A stretch of DNA of 8,231 nt, from positions 1-8,231 of the forward strand of contig CATVZP010000089.1 in assembly GCA_958348565.1 (NCBI GenBank), read 5' to 3'. The translations under genes were made by a program, and so were the position numbers. The notes beneath the pieces were generated by a model. The model saw only the letters and a program-made list of their open reading frames with translations. It was not told the DNA's origin and searched no databases. Positions 1 to 6,360 of the stretch are shown one piece after another; the stretch's first letter is position 1, and each line of letters begins with the position of its first letter. The stretch comes from an uncultured Collinsella sp. Its GTDB lineage: Bacteria; Actinomycetota; Coriobacteriia; Coriobacteriales; Coriobacteriaceae.

Positions 1-1361
1 TCGGGCGTGGCGGCGGCACGCGGGGCCGGACGCCCACGACGGGGCTCGCCGATAATCTGCGGCTGCACGCGCAGGCCGCTCACGCGACCTTCCTCGCCCG
101 TCTCGATAGCGAGCGGTGCGGTGAGCTCCAGAACCTCGCAGCCCTCGGCCTGGGCGCCGGCAATCTCGGCATCCTGGGCCGTCATGTCGCAGATGCGACG
201 GCGGTAGACGATGCTCACCTTTTCGGCACCGCAGCGCACGGCAGAGCGCGCCACGTCCATGGCCACGTTGCCGCCGCCGATGACGCACACGCGCTGGCCG
301 CTCAGGTCGGGCAGCTCGTCGTCGCCGATGGCGCGCAGCATCTTGACGGCCGACTCCACGCCGAGCGCCTCTTCGCCCGGAAGGCCGAGCTTCTTATCGC
401 TGTGGGCGCCAATGGCCAGATAAACGGCATCGAACTCGTCGCGCAGGCGGGCAAGCTCCTCGCCATTGACGGAGTGGTCGAGTTCCACGTCGATGCCGGC
501 GCTCAAGATCCAGTCGATCTCGGCCTGCAGGCGCTCGCGCGGCAGGCGGTAGCTGGGAATGCCGTAGCGCAGCATGCCGCCCAGGTGGTGGCGCTGCTCA
601 AAGATGGTCACCTTATGGCCCATCACGGCCAGGTAGTAGGCGCAGGAAAGGCCGGCCGGGCCGCCGCCAATCACGGCGATGCGCTTGCCGGTGTTGTCGG
701 CCACGCTGGGCTTGTAATCGTTGAGGTCACTGTGCTCAACGGCAAAACGCTTGAGGGCGAGGATGTTCATGGGATCGTCGACCATGCCGCGACGGCAGTG
801 CATCTCGCAGGGATGCTCGCACACCAGGCCGCAAACGAGCGGCAGCGGGTTGTTCTTGCGGATAACCTTGACGGCATCAGCATAGCGGCCGGCCTCGACC
901 AGCGAAATGTAACCGGGAATGTCGACGTGCGCCGGGCAGCCCGAGACGCACGGGACGCGGGCCTCGCGGTCAAAGCCACAGGAGTGCTCGCGGATGTGGT
1001 GCTCAAAATCGTCGCGAAAATCGCGGATAGCCGTAAGCGCCATGGCACCGGCCTCGTAACCGATGGCGCAGTCGCTCGAAAGATAGATGGTGCGGGCCGT
1101 GCGCTCAATCAAGTTGAGCGTGGACTCGTCGGCGCGGCCCTCGAGCACATCGGCGAGCAGATCGCTCAGCGCGCTCAGGCCCACACGGCAGGGCGTGCAC
1201 TTGCCGCAGCTCTGGGTGGAGCACAGGTTGACGAGCGCCGCCGTAAACTCAACGGGGCACGGGGCGAGCGAACTCACCGCCAGACGGCGTCCAAGCGCAT
1301 CGTGCAGGTCGTCCATGACGGCCTGAGCGTGGCTGCGTTCCATTACGTGCAGTCGAGCCAT
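1..1361 (-). CDS. NuoF-like 4Fe-4S domain fused to GltD/NfnB-like FAD-NAD(P)H oxidoreductase (3' end outside window)
   Basis: 453 complete codons are visible and the frame runs off the left edge without a stop. The ATG at 1361 is preceded by AGAGGGGA at 1366-1373. Residues 1-125 resemble the C-terminal iron-sulfur domain of NuoF/HydB: SCGKCTPCRVG (Cys52, 55, 58) with a fourth Cys at 98. The flavin/NADH-binding part of NuoF is absent. Residues 128-190 are a GltD-type double-cluster region (Cys128, 138, 142, then 177, 181, 185, 189). An FAD Rossmann motif, IGGGPAGL, starts at 231, and a second dinucleotide fold, IGGGNVAMDVA, at 361. Family knowledge: GltD-like subunits move electrons between NAD(P)H and iron-sulfur clusters in glutamate synthase, NfnAB and [FeFe]-hydrogenase or formate dehydrogenase complexes. 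A soluble electron-transfer subunit is likely. The partner cannot be named because the downstream genes are outside the window. The domain calls are firm; the physiological reaction is not. Confidence 0.88.
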   Translation of the reverse strand, partial: MARLHVMERSHAQAVMDDLHDALGRRLAVSSLAPCPVEFTAALVNLCSTQSCGKCTPCRVGLSALSDLLADVLEGRADESTLNLIERTARTIYLSSDCAIGYEAGAMALTAIRDFRDDFEHHIREHSCGFDREARVPCVSGCPAHVDIPGYISLVEAGRYADAVKVIRKNNPLPLVCGLVCEHPCEMHCRRGMVDDPMNILALKRFAVEHSDLNDYKPSVADNTGKRIAVIGGGPAGLSCAYYLAVMGHKVTIFEQRHHLGGMLRYGIPSYRLPRERLQAEIDWILSAGIDVELDHSVNGEELARLRDEFDAVYLAIGAHSDKKLGLPGEEALGVESAVKMLRAIGDDELPDLSGQRVCVIGGGNVAMDVARSAVRCGAEKVSIVYRRRICDMTAQDAEIAGAQAEGCEVLELTAPLAIETGEEGRVSGLRVQPQIIGEPRRGRPAPRAAATP

Positions 1362-1425
1362 AAGATCCCCTCTCACATGGCAGCCTGGAGGCGAGGCCGG
1401 GCGAAGTTGCTACACGCACAACACT

Positions 1426-1446
1426 GACCTAAAAAGTTATTAGGTC
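1426..1446 (-). promoter_or_regulatory. Perfect 7-bp inverted repeat in the leader of the flavoprotein gene (possible operator or RNA hairpin)
   Basis: GACCTAA (1426-1432) and TTAGGTC (1440-1446) are perfect inverted copies separated by 7 bases. They lie 65-85 bp upstream of the ATG at 1361, in the otherwise empty 1362-1547 stretch. The size and AT-rich centre would suit a dimeric repressor site. A hairpin in the 5' UTR is equally possible. It does not match the FNR (TTGAT-N4-ATCAA) or Rex consensus as I know them. I could not identify a convincing -35/-10 pair for this gene. Confidence 0.35.
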
Positions 1447-1547
1447 TCCACGCAGTTCGGCAGGCGGTATGAAAAGTCACCCTCGGCGGTGAAATAGAAC
1501 ATTACCGCAGATAAATGCCATATTTGATAAAACGCGTTACCAAATGA

Positions 1548-1585
1548 CAATGCCCCGCCCACGCAATCACGTGGACGGGGCATTG
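1548..1585 (-). terminator. Rho-independent terminator at the end of the alpha-glucoside operon
   Basis: 16-nt arms (1548-1563 and 1570-1585) pair around a 6-nt loop. The single non-Watson-Crick position is a U-G wobble when read as minus-strand RNA, but a C-A mismatch on the plus strand. This supports minus-strand use. The hairpin lies 47 bp past the GH4 stop. The U-tract is weak (TCATTTGGT), so termination may be incomplete and some readthrough into the flavoprotein gene is possible. Confidence 0.75.
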
Positions 1586-1632
1586 CTCTAGGTATGCGGC
1601 CAGCGGCTCTTTTGCGTCAGCGTCTTCCGCCT

Positions 1633-3015
1633 TTACTTAAGCTCGGGCCAGTAACCCTTGTTGGCCTCGATCATGTCGTCGAGAACCTCCTTGGCGACCT
1701 TCATCGACGGCACGGTCTTGTTCAGCGTAAAGGCCTTAAGCGCCTTCTCGTACGAACCCTCGATCGTAGCCTCGACCACGAGCTTCTCGGAGTTCAGCTG
1801 CTGCATCATGAGGCCCTGCTGGAACAGAGGAATGTTGTCGCGGCTGATGACCTCGGGGCCGTTCTTGCCAATGTAGGCAGGCAGCTCGACCATAGCGTCG
1901 TAGGGCATGTTGGGGATAGCGCCCTTGTTCTCGCAAATGACCAGGAAACGCTGCTTGGTGTCGTTCTTCAGAGCGATAGCCAGGTCGGCAATCCAGTCGC
2001 CGTGGCTGCCCGCATAGAACGTGCTCTCGTCGATCTCGCCCGTCTTCTCGTAGTGGTCGATGCCGTCGAAGAGGTTCTTCTCACGCGTCTCCTCAACCTC
2101 GTTAGCACGGGTGCGCTCGGGGTTGGAATGCTCGACGAACTCCTTCTGCTGCAGGTAGTAGTTCAGATACGTGTTGGGCAGGTACTCCGGGAAGCACTCC
2201 ATGATCTCGTACTCGCCCTTCCAGACGTAGTACCAGCTGCCCTTGGTGTGGCGATTCTGCTCGGGATGCTCGTCAGTGGCCTCCTCGGGCTTCTTTGCCA
2301 TGAGCGAGCCCATGCCCTTGAGGTAGGAGTCGGGCAGCAGGATCTGGTGCTCCTTGATGTACTCGCGCAGCTGCGGGAGCACCTCCTCGCCCTTGTGGCG
2401 GATCGAGGTGAACCAACCAAAGTGGTTGAGACCAAAGTAATCGTACTCGACATCCTTCTTGTCGATATCGAGCGCGGCGCAAACCACGTCGATGATCGCG
2501 ATCGGCATGTCGCAGATGTTGATGATACGAGCGTTGGGACGCAGCACACGGCAGCCCTCGGAGACGATGGCGGCAGGGTTGGAGTAGTTGAGAATCCAGT
2601 AGTCCTTCTTGGCGTACTTCTCAACGTCATCGATCAGCTCGACCATGGGGAAGATGGTGCGCATGCCGTAGGCAAGGCCGCCGCAACCGCAAGTCTCCTG
2701 ACCCACGCAGCCGTGACGCAGCGGAATCTTCTCGTCCTGCTCGCGCATGGCGTAGCCGCCCACGCGCATCTGGGCAAACACGAAGCTCGCGTCGGTAAAA
2801 GCCGTCTTTTTGTCGGTGGTCACCGTGAGCTTGATGTCCAGGCCGAGGTCCTCGTGCAAAATCCAGTCCACGAGCACGCCGATCTTGCGCTGACGCTCCT
2901 CGTTGATGTCGTACAGACGAATCTCGTCAACGTCGAGCTCGTCCTTGCGCAGAGCGATGGACTTGACGATGCCGGGGGTAAAGGTGGATCCGCCACCACA
3001 CAGAGTAATGATCAT
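1633..3015 (-). CDS. GH4 6-phospho-alpha-glucosidase (MalH/GlvA type)
   Basis: 460 aa, close to the usual GH4 length. It hydrolyses 6-phosphorylated alpha-glucosides delivered by a PTS, acting in the cytoplasm through the NAD- and Mn-dependent redox-elimination mechanism of GH4. Visible motifs: N-terminal NAD-binding GGGSTFTPG (7-15); RVGGYAMRE (84-92); GQETCG (105-110); NYSNPAA (143-149); the metal/catalytic signature CDMP (168-171), where Cys is a metal ligand and Asp is catalytic; and GLNHFGW (195-201) with metal ligand His198. PNTYLNYY (280-287) holds Tyr283, the likely equivalent of catalytic Tyr265 of B. subtilis GlvA. CDMP marks the alpha-glucosidase branch; 6-phospho-beta-glucosidases carry CN(V/I)P instead. 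The start is well supported: AAGGAG lies 9 bp upstream, inside the last codons of the permease gene, with only 3 bp between that stop and this ATG. This suggests translational coupling. The exact disaccharide (maltose, isomaltose, sucrose isomers or similar) cannot be read from sequence. Confidence 0.93.
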   Translation of the reverse strand: MIITLCGGGSTFTPGIVKSIALRKDELDVDEIRLYDINEERQRKIGVLVDWILHEDLGLDIKLTVTTDKKTAFTDASFVFAQMRVGGYAMREQDEKIPLRHGCVGQETCGCGGLAYGMRTIFPMVELIDDVEKYAKKDYWILNYSNPAAIVSEGCRVLRPNARIINICDMPIAIIDVVCAALDIDKKDVEYDYFGLNHFGWFTSIRHKGEEVLPQLREYIKEHQILLPDSYLKGMGSLMAKKPEEATDEHPEQNRHTKGSWYYVWKGEYEIMECFPEYLPNTYLNYYLQQKEFVEHSNPERTRANEVEETREKNLFDGIDHYEKTGEIDESTFYAGSHGDWIADLAIALKNDTKQRFLVICENKGAIPNMPYDAMVELPAYIGKNGPEVISRDNIPLFQQGLMMQQLNSEKLVVEATIEGSYEKALKAFTLNKTVPSMKVAKEVLDDMIEANKGYWPELK

Positions 3016-3018
3016 TGT

Positions 3019-4635
3019 TTACTGCTCCTTCTCAATTGCGTTTTCGACCTTGTCGCGCATCTCGGCGACCTTCATGCCAAAGATGATCTGGATATTATTG
3101 CCGTTGCGGTTGATGCCGCTGTTGGGCACGTGGTTGATGAGGTCCTCATTGATGAGGTCCGGGTTCTTAACGTTCACGCGGAGACGCGTAAAGCAGTTCT
3201 CGAGCTCCTCGATGTTGTCCTTGCCGCCAAGACCTGCGACCAGGTCGGCAATACCTGCATCGACGCCCTCTGCGGGAGCTGCGGCAACAGCGCCCTGCTT
3301 CACCGCGACAGACGCGGCGGCCTCGCCCTCGGCAACGGACTCGGCGAGCTCGGACTCCTCCTCGCGACCAGGCGTGTGGAGGTTGAGCTTCTTAATAAGG
3401 AAGGTGAAGAGGAAGAAGTACAGAGCGGCGTTGACGACTCCGAGCACCAGCATGACCGGCCAGTTGGTCTTGTCGACACCGAGGACCAGGTTGGAGACCA
3501 CGATGTTGATGATGCCGCCTGCAGTCGAAGCGGGCACGGAGAGGACCTTGAGCAGAACCAGGAAGATGCCGGAAAGAACCGAGTGAACGACAAAGAGCAC
3601 GGGAGCGGCAAAGACAAAGAGGAAGTCCATGGGCTCGGTGACACAGGAGAGCACGGCGGTGATGATCAGCGGGATGATAACGGCCTTGGTCTTATCCTTG
3701 TTCCCCTTGTAAGCGGTGACGATAAAGGCGAGACCGATACCGATGTAGGGCCACAGGTTGTTGAAGGTGTAGCTGTTGAAGTAGGTGCTATCGGAGAAGG
3801 GCTGGCCCGTCATTGCCATCTCGGCAACACGGATGGGGTAGGCACCGGCGATAACCTGATCGCCCAGCGTCAGGGTGCCACCCACATCGGAGAACTGGAA
3901 CGGAGTGTAGATGAGGTGGTGCAGACCGGTGGGAACGAGCAGCTTGTTGAGCATGCCGTAGATAAACAGACCGATGTTGCCCGACTCCTTAATGATGCCG
4001 GCAACGGAGGAGATGGCACCCTGAACCGGAGGCCAAACGATGCAGAAGCCAGCGCCCATGATCCAGGAAATGATGATCATGATCAGGAACGGAAAGCGAA
4101 CGCCCGAGAACATCGAAAGGGCAATGGGGAACTGCTTGTTCGAGTACTTGTTGAACACGGCACCGGTGATGCAACCAAGAATGATGCCGCCAAACACGCC
4201 GGTATCGAGCACCTGAATGCCCATAACGGTGGCCTGGCCGGTTCCGGTAAGACCGAGCATGCCGCTCGCATCGGCAAGAGAGCCGGTAGCGTTGAGCACG
4301 ATGTTGTTAGCCTGCAGGAACAGGAAGAACGACATCAGGGCGATCAGCGAAGCATGGCCCTTGTTCTTCTTTGCCATGGCGCCGGCAATGCCCACGCAGA
4401 ACAGAATCGAGAGGTTGTTGATGATAAACATCAGCGACTGGTAGACAACGGCGCCCACAAGCTGGAACGGACCGGAGCCCAGTACGGGGACCAAAGCGCA
4501 GATGGTCTTGTTGGTCAGAATGATGCCCACGATGAGCAGAATGCCGGCAACCGAGAGATACATCATCGGCTGGACGATTGACTTCGCGAACACCTCCAAC
4601 GGCGCTTTGAAATTGAACTTCTTTTTTGCGGTCAT
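3019..4635 (-). CDS. PTS EIICB permease, glucose/maltose family, alpha-glucoside type
   Basis: 538 aa from the chosen ATG. It imports a sugar through a membrane EIIC domain and phosphorylates it through a C-terminal EIIB domain. Residues about 20-415 contain roughly ten hydrophobic segments, with the GLHH motif at 237-240 and TEPMDF from 333, the sugar-contacting TEP signature of this EIIC superfamily. An Ala/Glu-rich linker (about 421-461) leads to EIIB (about 456-538). Its phosphorylated cysteine is Cys481 in ENCFTRLRVNV. No EIIA domain is fused; the separate EIIA gene heads the operon. A TTG start 27 bp further upstream (4662) is possible but unlikely, because it lies across the strong Shine-Dalgarno GGGGAG at 4643-4648. 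The neighbouring GH4 enzyme of the CDMP class points to an alpha-glucoside such as maltose, as in MalX/GlvC-type permeases. Specificity is inferred from context. Confidence 0.92.
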   Translation of the reverse strand: MTAKKKFNFKAPLEVFAKSIVQPMMYLSVAGILLIVGIILTNKTICALVPVLGSGPFQLVGAVVYQSLMFIINNLSILFCVGIAGAMAKKNKGHASLIALMSFFLFLQANNIVLNATGSLADASGMLGLTGTGQATVMGIQVLDTGVFGGIILGCITGAVFNKYSNKQFPIALSMFSGVRFPFLIMIIISWIMGAGFCIVWPPVQGAISSVAGIIKESGNIGLFIYGMLNKLLVPTGLHHLIYTPFQFSDVGGTLTLGDQVIAGAYPIRVAEMAMTGQPFSDSTYFNSYTFNNLWPYIGIGLAFIVTAYKGNKDKTKAVIIPLIITAVLSCVTEPMDFLFVFAAPVLFVVHSVLSGIFLVLLKVLSVPASTAGGIINIVVSNLVLGVDKTNWPVMLVLGVVNAALYFFLFTFLIKKLNLHTPGREEESELAESVAEGEAAASVAVKQGAVAAAPAEGVDAGIADLVAGLGGKDNIEELENCFTRLRVNVKNPDLINEDLINHVPNSGINRNGNNIQIIFGMKVAEMRDKVENAIEKEQ

Positions 4636-4642
4636 AGCGGTA

Positions 4643-4648
4643 CTCCCC
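4643..4648 (-). promoter_or_regulatory. Ribosome binding site that fixes the EIICB start
   Basis: GGGGAG, within a longer purine run, sits 7 bp before the ATG at 4635. It decides against the upstream in-frame TTG at 4662, which would translate through this site. Confidence 0.75.
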
Positions 4649-4720
4649 TTCCTTTTCCGCAAATTAAGACAGATGTGCCCTGGACAAGACCGTGAGCCTT
4701 GCCTTATATCAATCGATGTA

Positions 4721-4737
4721 TAGGCACGTTATGCCTA
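4721..4737 (-). other. Intra-operon stem-loop overlapping the antiterminator stop codon
   Basis: TAGGCA and TGCCTA form a perfect 6-bp inverted repeat around a 5-nt loop. One arm contains the TAG stop (4735-4737) of the antiterminator gene. It is followed by about 85 bp before the EIICB start, the only sizeable gap within the operon. There is no U-tract, so a terminator is unlikely. It could shape mRNA processing or differential expression of the two halves of the operon, or be incidental. Confidence 0.3.
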
Positions 4738-5601
4738 GAGACCAGGTTCTCCAAGCAGGTTAACAATGTGATATGCGAGATAACTCTTCTCGGCATCGGT
4801 AACGACAACGTTATAGGTAGACGACAAGTGGGCGGCTATGGCGTCCGCGCACGAGAATGCGCACGGATACGCCGTTTCATCGATTCGGAACAGCGCGTCT
4901 CCGTTGATTTGCCCGGCCGTAGGATCGAGCGCTCGCTGCGCGAAAAACTGCAGGTGACGAACGAAACGTTCGTAAGGCAGCGAGGTGTTATCGAGGGTCG
5001 TAGAATAGCGCTCAGAAACAATCGCAAGCACGTCGCGAACAAGCTGGACCGAAACAATCAAACGATCGGAGCGTTGCGGCATGGTGGCGTTGACGATATG
5101 CAGCGTAATAAAACCCTGCTCTTCTTCGCTCATCTGGATGCCCATATACTCCTTGATAATCTGCAGCGCACGGCCCGCAAGTGCATACTCCTTGCGATAG
5201 AACTGCTGGATCTCGAGCAGCAACGGATTCTCACAGGAGACGCCCTTGCGCTCGCGCTCCAAAGCAAGGCTGATATGGTCTGCGAGAGCAATGAGAATCT
5301 TGTCGTTAATATCAACATTGAGCTCTCGACGGAGCATCTGAACAATGTCCTCGGCAATCACGAGGTTGACGGTGGGGATGGACTCCAAAAGATGTGCCAA
5401 GCGGTCAATCGTACGCGAGTCCTGAGAAGTTCCCTCCTGCAACGCGTAGGTCTTTTCGATCGACGCCTCGTCGATGGCATCGCCGGCATGACGGCCAAAG
5501 CAGAGGCCTCGACCGATGACGATGAGCTCGGAGCCATCGTCCGAAGTGACCATTGCGACGTTGTTGTTAAAAACTCGCTTGATAACCACGGTACCCACCA
5601 C
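4735..5601 (-). CDS. BglG/LicT-family PRD transcriptional antiterminator
   Basis: 288 aa from GTG 5601. This is an RNA-binding regulator that stabilises an antiterminator hairpin in the mRNA leader when the PTS sugar is present. Residues 1-60 are the CAT RNA-binding domain (IKRVFNNNV, then GRGLCFGRHAGD). PRD1 (about 65-170) carries His109 (LADHISLALER) and His168 (ITLHIVNA). PRD2 (about 175-285) carries His216 (FVRHLQFFAQR) and His278 (LAYHIVNL). All four regulatory histidines are present, in the same relative spacing as LicT His100/159/207/269. In this family EIIB-dependent phosphorylation of PRD1 inhibits and HPr-dependent phosphorylation of PRD2 activates. The gene sits 6 bp after the EIIA stop. 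Start uncertain: there is no in-frame ATG nearby. GTG at 5589 gives an N-terminus that aligns residue for residue with LicT and has GGTGGG upstream (284 aa); GTG at 5601 is the longer option. Likely target: the RAT-like leader at 6201-6232 of its own operon. Confidence 0.93.
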   Translation of the reverse strand: MVGTVVIKRVFNNNVAMVTSDDGSELIVIGRGLCFGRHAGDAIDEASIEKTYALQEGTSQDSRTIDRLAHLLESIPTVNLVIAEDIVQMLRRELNVDINDKILIALADHISLALERERKGVSCENPLLLEIQQFYRKEYALAGRALQIIKEYMGIQMSEEEQGFITLHIVNATMPQRSDRLIVSVQLVRDVLAIVSERYSTTLDNTSLPYERFVRHLQFFAQRALDPTAGQINGDALFRIDETAYPCAFSCADAIAAHLSSTYNVVVTDAEKSYLAYHIVNLLGEPGL

Positions 5602-5607
5602 AAGAAT

Positions 5608-6120
5608 TTACTCGGAAAGCCAGACGACAGGCTCTTTAACAGCAACAGGGCCGGAAGCATGCTCACGAAGAGTCGAGTTCTCCGAGCGCTCGCACACGAT
5701 AACGAAGACCGTGGGATCGAAGCCGGCGGCGCGAACCGTGTCGAAATCGACCTCGACGAGGGGCTGGCCCGCGTCGACATGGTCACCCTGGGCAACAAGC
5801 GCATGGAAGCCCTTGCCCTCAAGCTTAACAGTGTCGATTCCGATATGCAGCATCACCTGAGCAGAGCTGTCGTCGGACATGATGCCCAGCGCGTGCTCAG
5901 TCGGAAACAGCGCCGCGACGGTGCCGGAAACAGGAGCGCACACCGTTCCCTCTTGGGGAACCACGGCAACGCCATCGCCCACTGCACGGCCGCTAAAAGC
6001 AGGGTCATTGGTATTTTCTAGATGAACAAGCTCGCCGGAAACGGGAGCGAGGATTTCGAACTCGGAAGCTGCAGTCTTCTGCTCATCCGAACCGCCCATC
6101 AGGCGAGAAAAGAAACCCAT
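5608..6120 (-). CDS. PTS EIIA component, glucose (Crr-like) family
   Basis: 170 aa from the chosen ATG, a typical length for a free-standing EIIA-Glc protein. It is a cytoplasmic phosphocarrier that takes phosphate from HPr and passes it to EIIB of the permease encoded two genes downstream. APVSGELVHL starts at 25 and CAPVSGTV at 61. The two active-site histidines are present: His76 in PTEHALGI and His92, the expected phosphorylation site, in LHIGIDTVKLEGKGF. The start at 6120 is preceded by AAGGGA (6130-6135) with 9-bp spacing. Longer in-frame starts at 6135 and 6183 would run into the leader and lack a good ribosome binding site. It is the first gene of the operon and would supply the EIIA domain missing from the EIICB permease. 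Whether it also acts as a global regulator like E. coli Crr cannot be judged. Confidence 0.93.
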   Translation of the reverse strand: MGFFSRLMGGSDEQKTAASEFEILAPVSGELVHLENTNDPAFSGRAVGDGVAVVPQEGTVCAPVSGTVAALFPTEHALGIMSDDSSAQVMLHIGIDTVKLEGKGFHALVAQGDHVDAGQPLVEVDFDTVRAAGFDPTVFVIVCERSENSTLREHASGPVAVKEPVVWLSE

Positions 6121-6145
6121 GGTGGCATGTCCCTTCATAAATATA

Positions 6146-6208
6146 GCCCAACCAAAATCAAGCGAATGCATCCAGAAAGACACACCCGTTCAAAGACTTT
6201 GGTTAGGC
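6146..6208 (-). terminator. Conditional leader terminator before the EIIA gene
   Basis: On minus-strand RNA, GCCUAACCAAAGUC (6208-6195) pairs along all 14 positions with GAUUUUGGUUGGGC (6159-6146), using two G-U wobbles, around a 35-nt loop. A U-rich run (UAUAUUUAU) follows directly, just before the EIIA ribosome binding site. The 5' arm overlaps the 3' side of the RAT-like hairpin (6201-6232), so the two folds exclude each other, as expected of an antitermination switch. The long loop and interrupted U-run make it weaker than a textbook terminator. Confidence 0.55.
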
Positions 6209-6232
6209 CCACGTCCGAGGGACTCGGTAACC
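6201..6232 (-). promoter_or_regulatory. RAT-like antiterminator hairpin (probable target of the operon's BglG/LicT-type protein)
   Basis: As minus-strand RNA, GGUUA pairs with UAACC at the base and CCGAG with CUCGG above it, closed by a UCC triloop, with an asymmetric internal loop on the 3' side. The core GTTAC-CGAG-TCC-CTCG resembles the GTTAC-stem-triloop core of GlcT/LicT RAT sites (ptsG type: GTTACTGATTCGATCA). Position 3' of the stem reads GAC where known sites have GGC, so the match is partial. It begins about 20 nt after the predicted transcription start and overlaps the terminator arm. Confidence 0.5.
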
Positions 6233-6257
6233 TTCCGCATTTCTTTTTACGGGAGCT

Positions 6258-6285
6258 ATTGTAGACGAGCCCAAAGCCAGAACAA
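6258..6285 (-). promoter_or_regulatory. Candidate sigma-70-type promoter of the alpha-glucoside operon
   Basis: On the minus strand, TTGTTC (6285-6280) and TACAAT (6263-6258) are separated by 16 bp. The -10 matches 5 of 6 consensus positions and the -35 matches 3 of 6. Transcription would start near 6251, giving a leader of about 130 nt that contains the RAT-like hairpin and terminator. Confidence 0.45.
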
Positions 6286-6294
6286 TCATTATGA

Positions 6295-6331
6295 CCGATG
6301 AACGGTATTTTTTCTCCGATAAACGGTATTT
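6295..6331. repeat. Two 16-bp direct repeats 21 bp apart, upstream of the operon promoter
   Basis: CCGATGAACGGTATTT (6295-6310) and CCGATAAACGGTATTT (6316-6331) differ at one base. The 21-bp period equals two turns of B-DNA, so both copies face the same side of the helix. They lie just upstream of the candidate -35, a usual place for an activator or repressor pair. No protein in this window is an obvious DNA-binding partner. Confidence 0.55.
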
Positions 6332-6360
6332 AGGCGACACTCAGGGACACTCCTTGTTTG

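Noticed and set aside
402..1427. 341-codon plus-strand frame
   Set aside because: Antisense to the NuoF/GltD-like gene, whose cofactor motifs are all intact. The translation is Ala/Val/His-rich with no family resemblance.
1594..4581. 995-codon open frame on the plus strand, antisense to the GH4 and EIICB genes
   Set aside because: It overlaps two intact, clearly recognisable genes on the opposite strand. Its translation (Leu/Val/His/Asp-rich, no recognisable domain) is what the complement of biased GC-rich codons produces.
4699..6021. 440-codon plus-strand frame across the antiterminator and EIIA genes
   Set aside because: Antisense to two recognised genes and reads across their junction. 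No domain seen.
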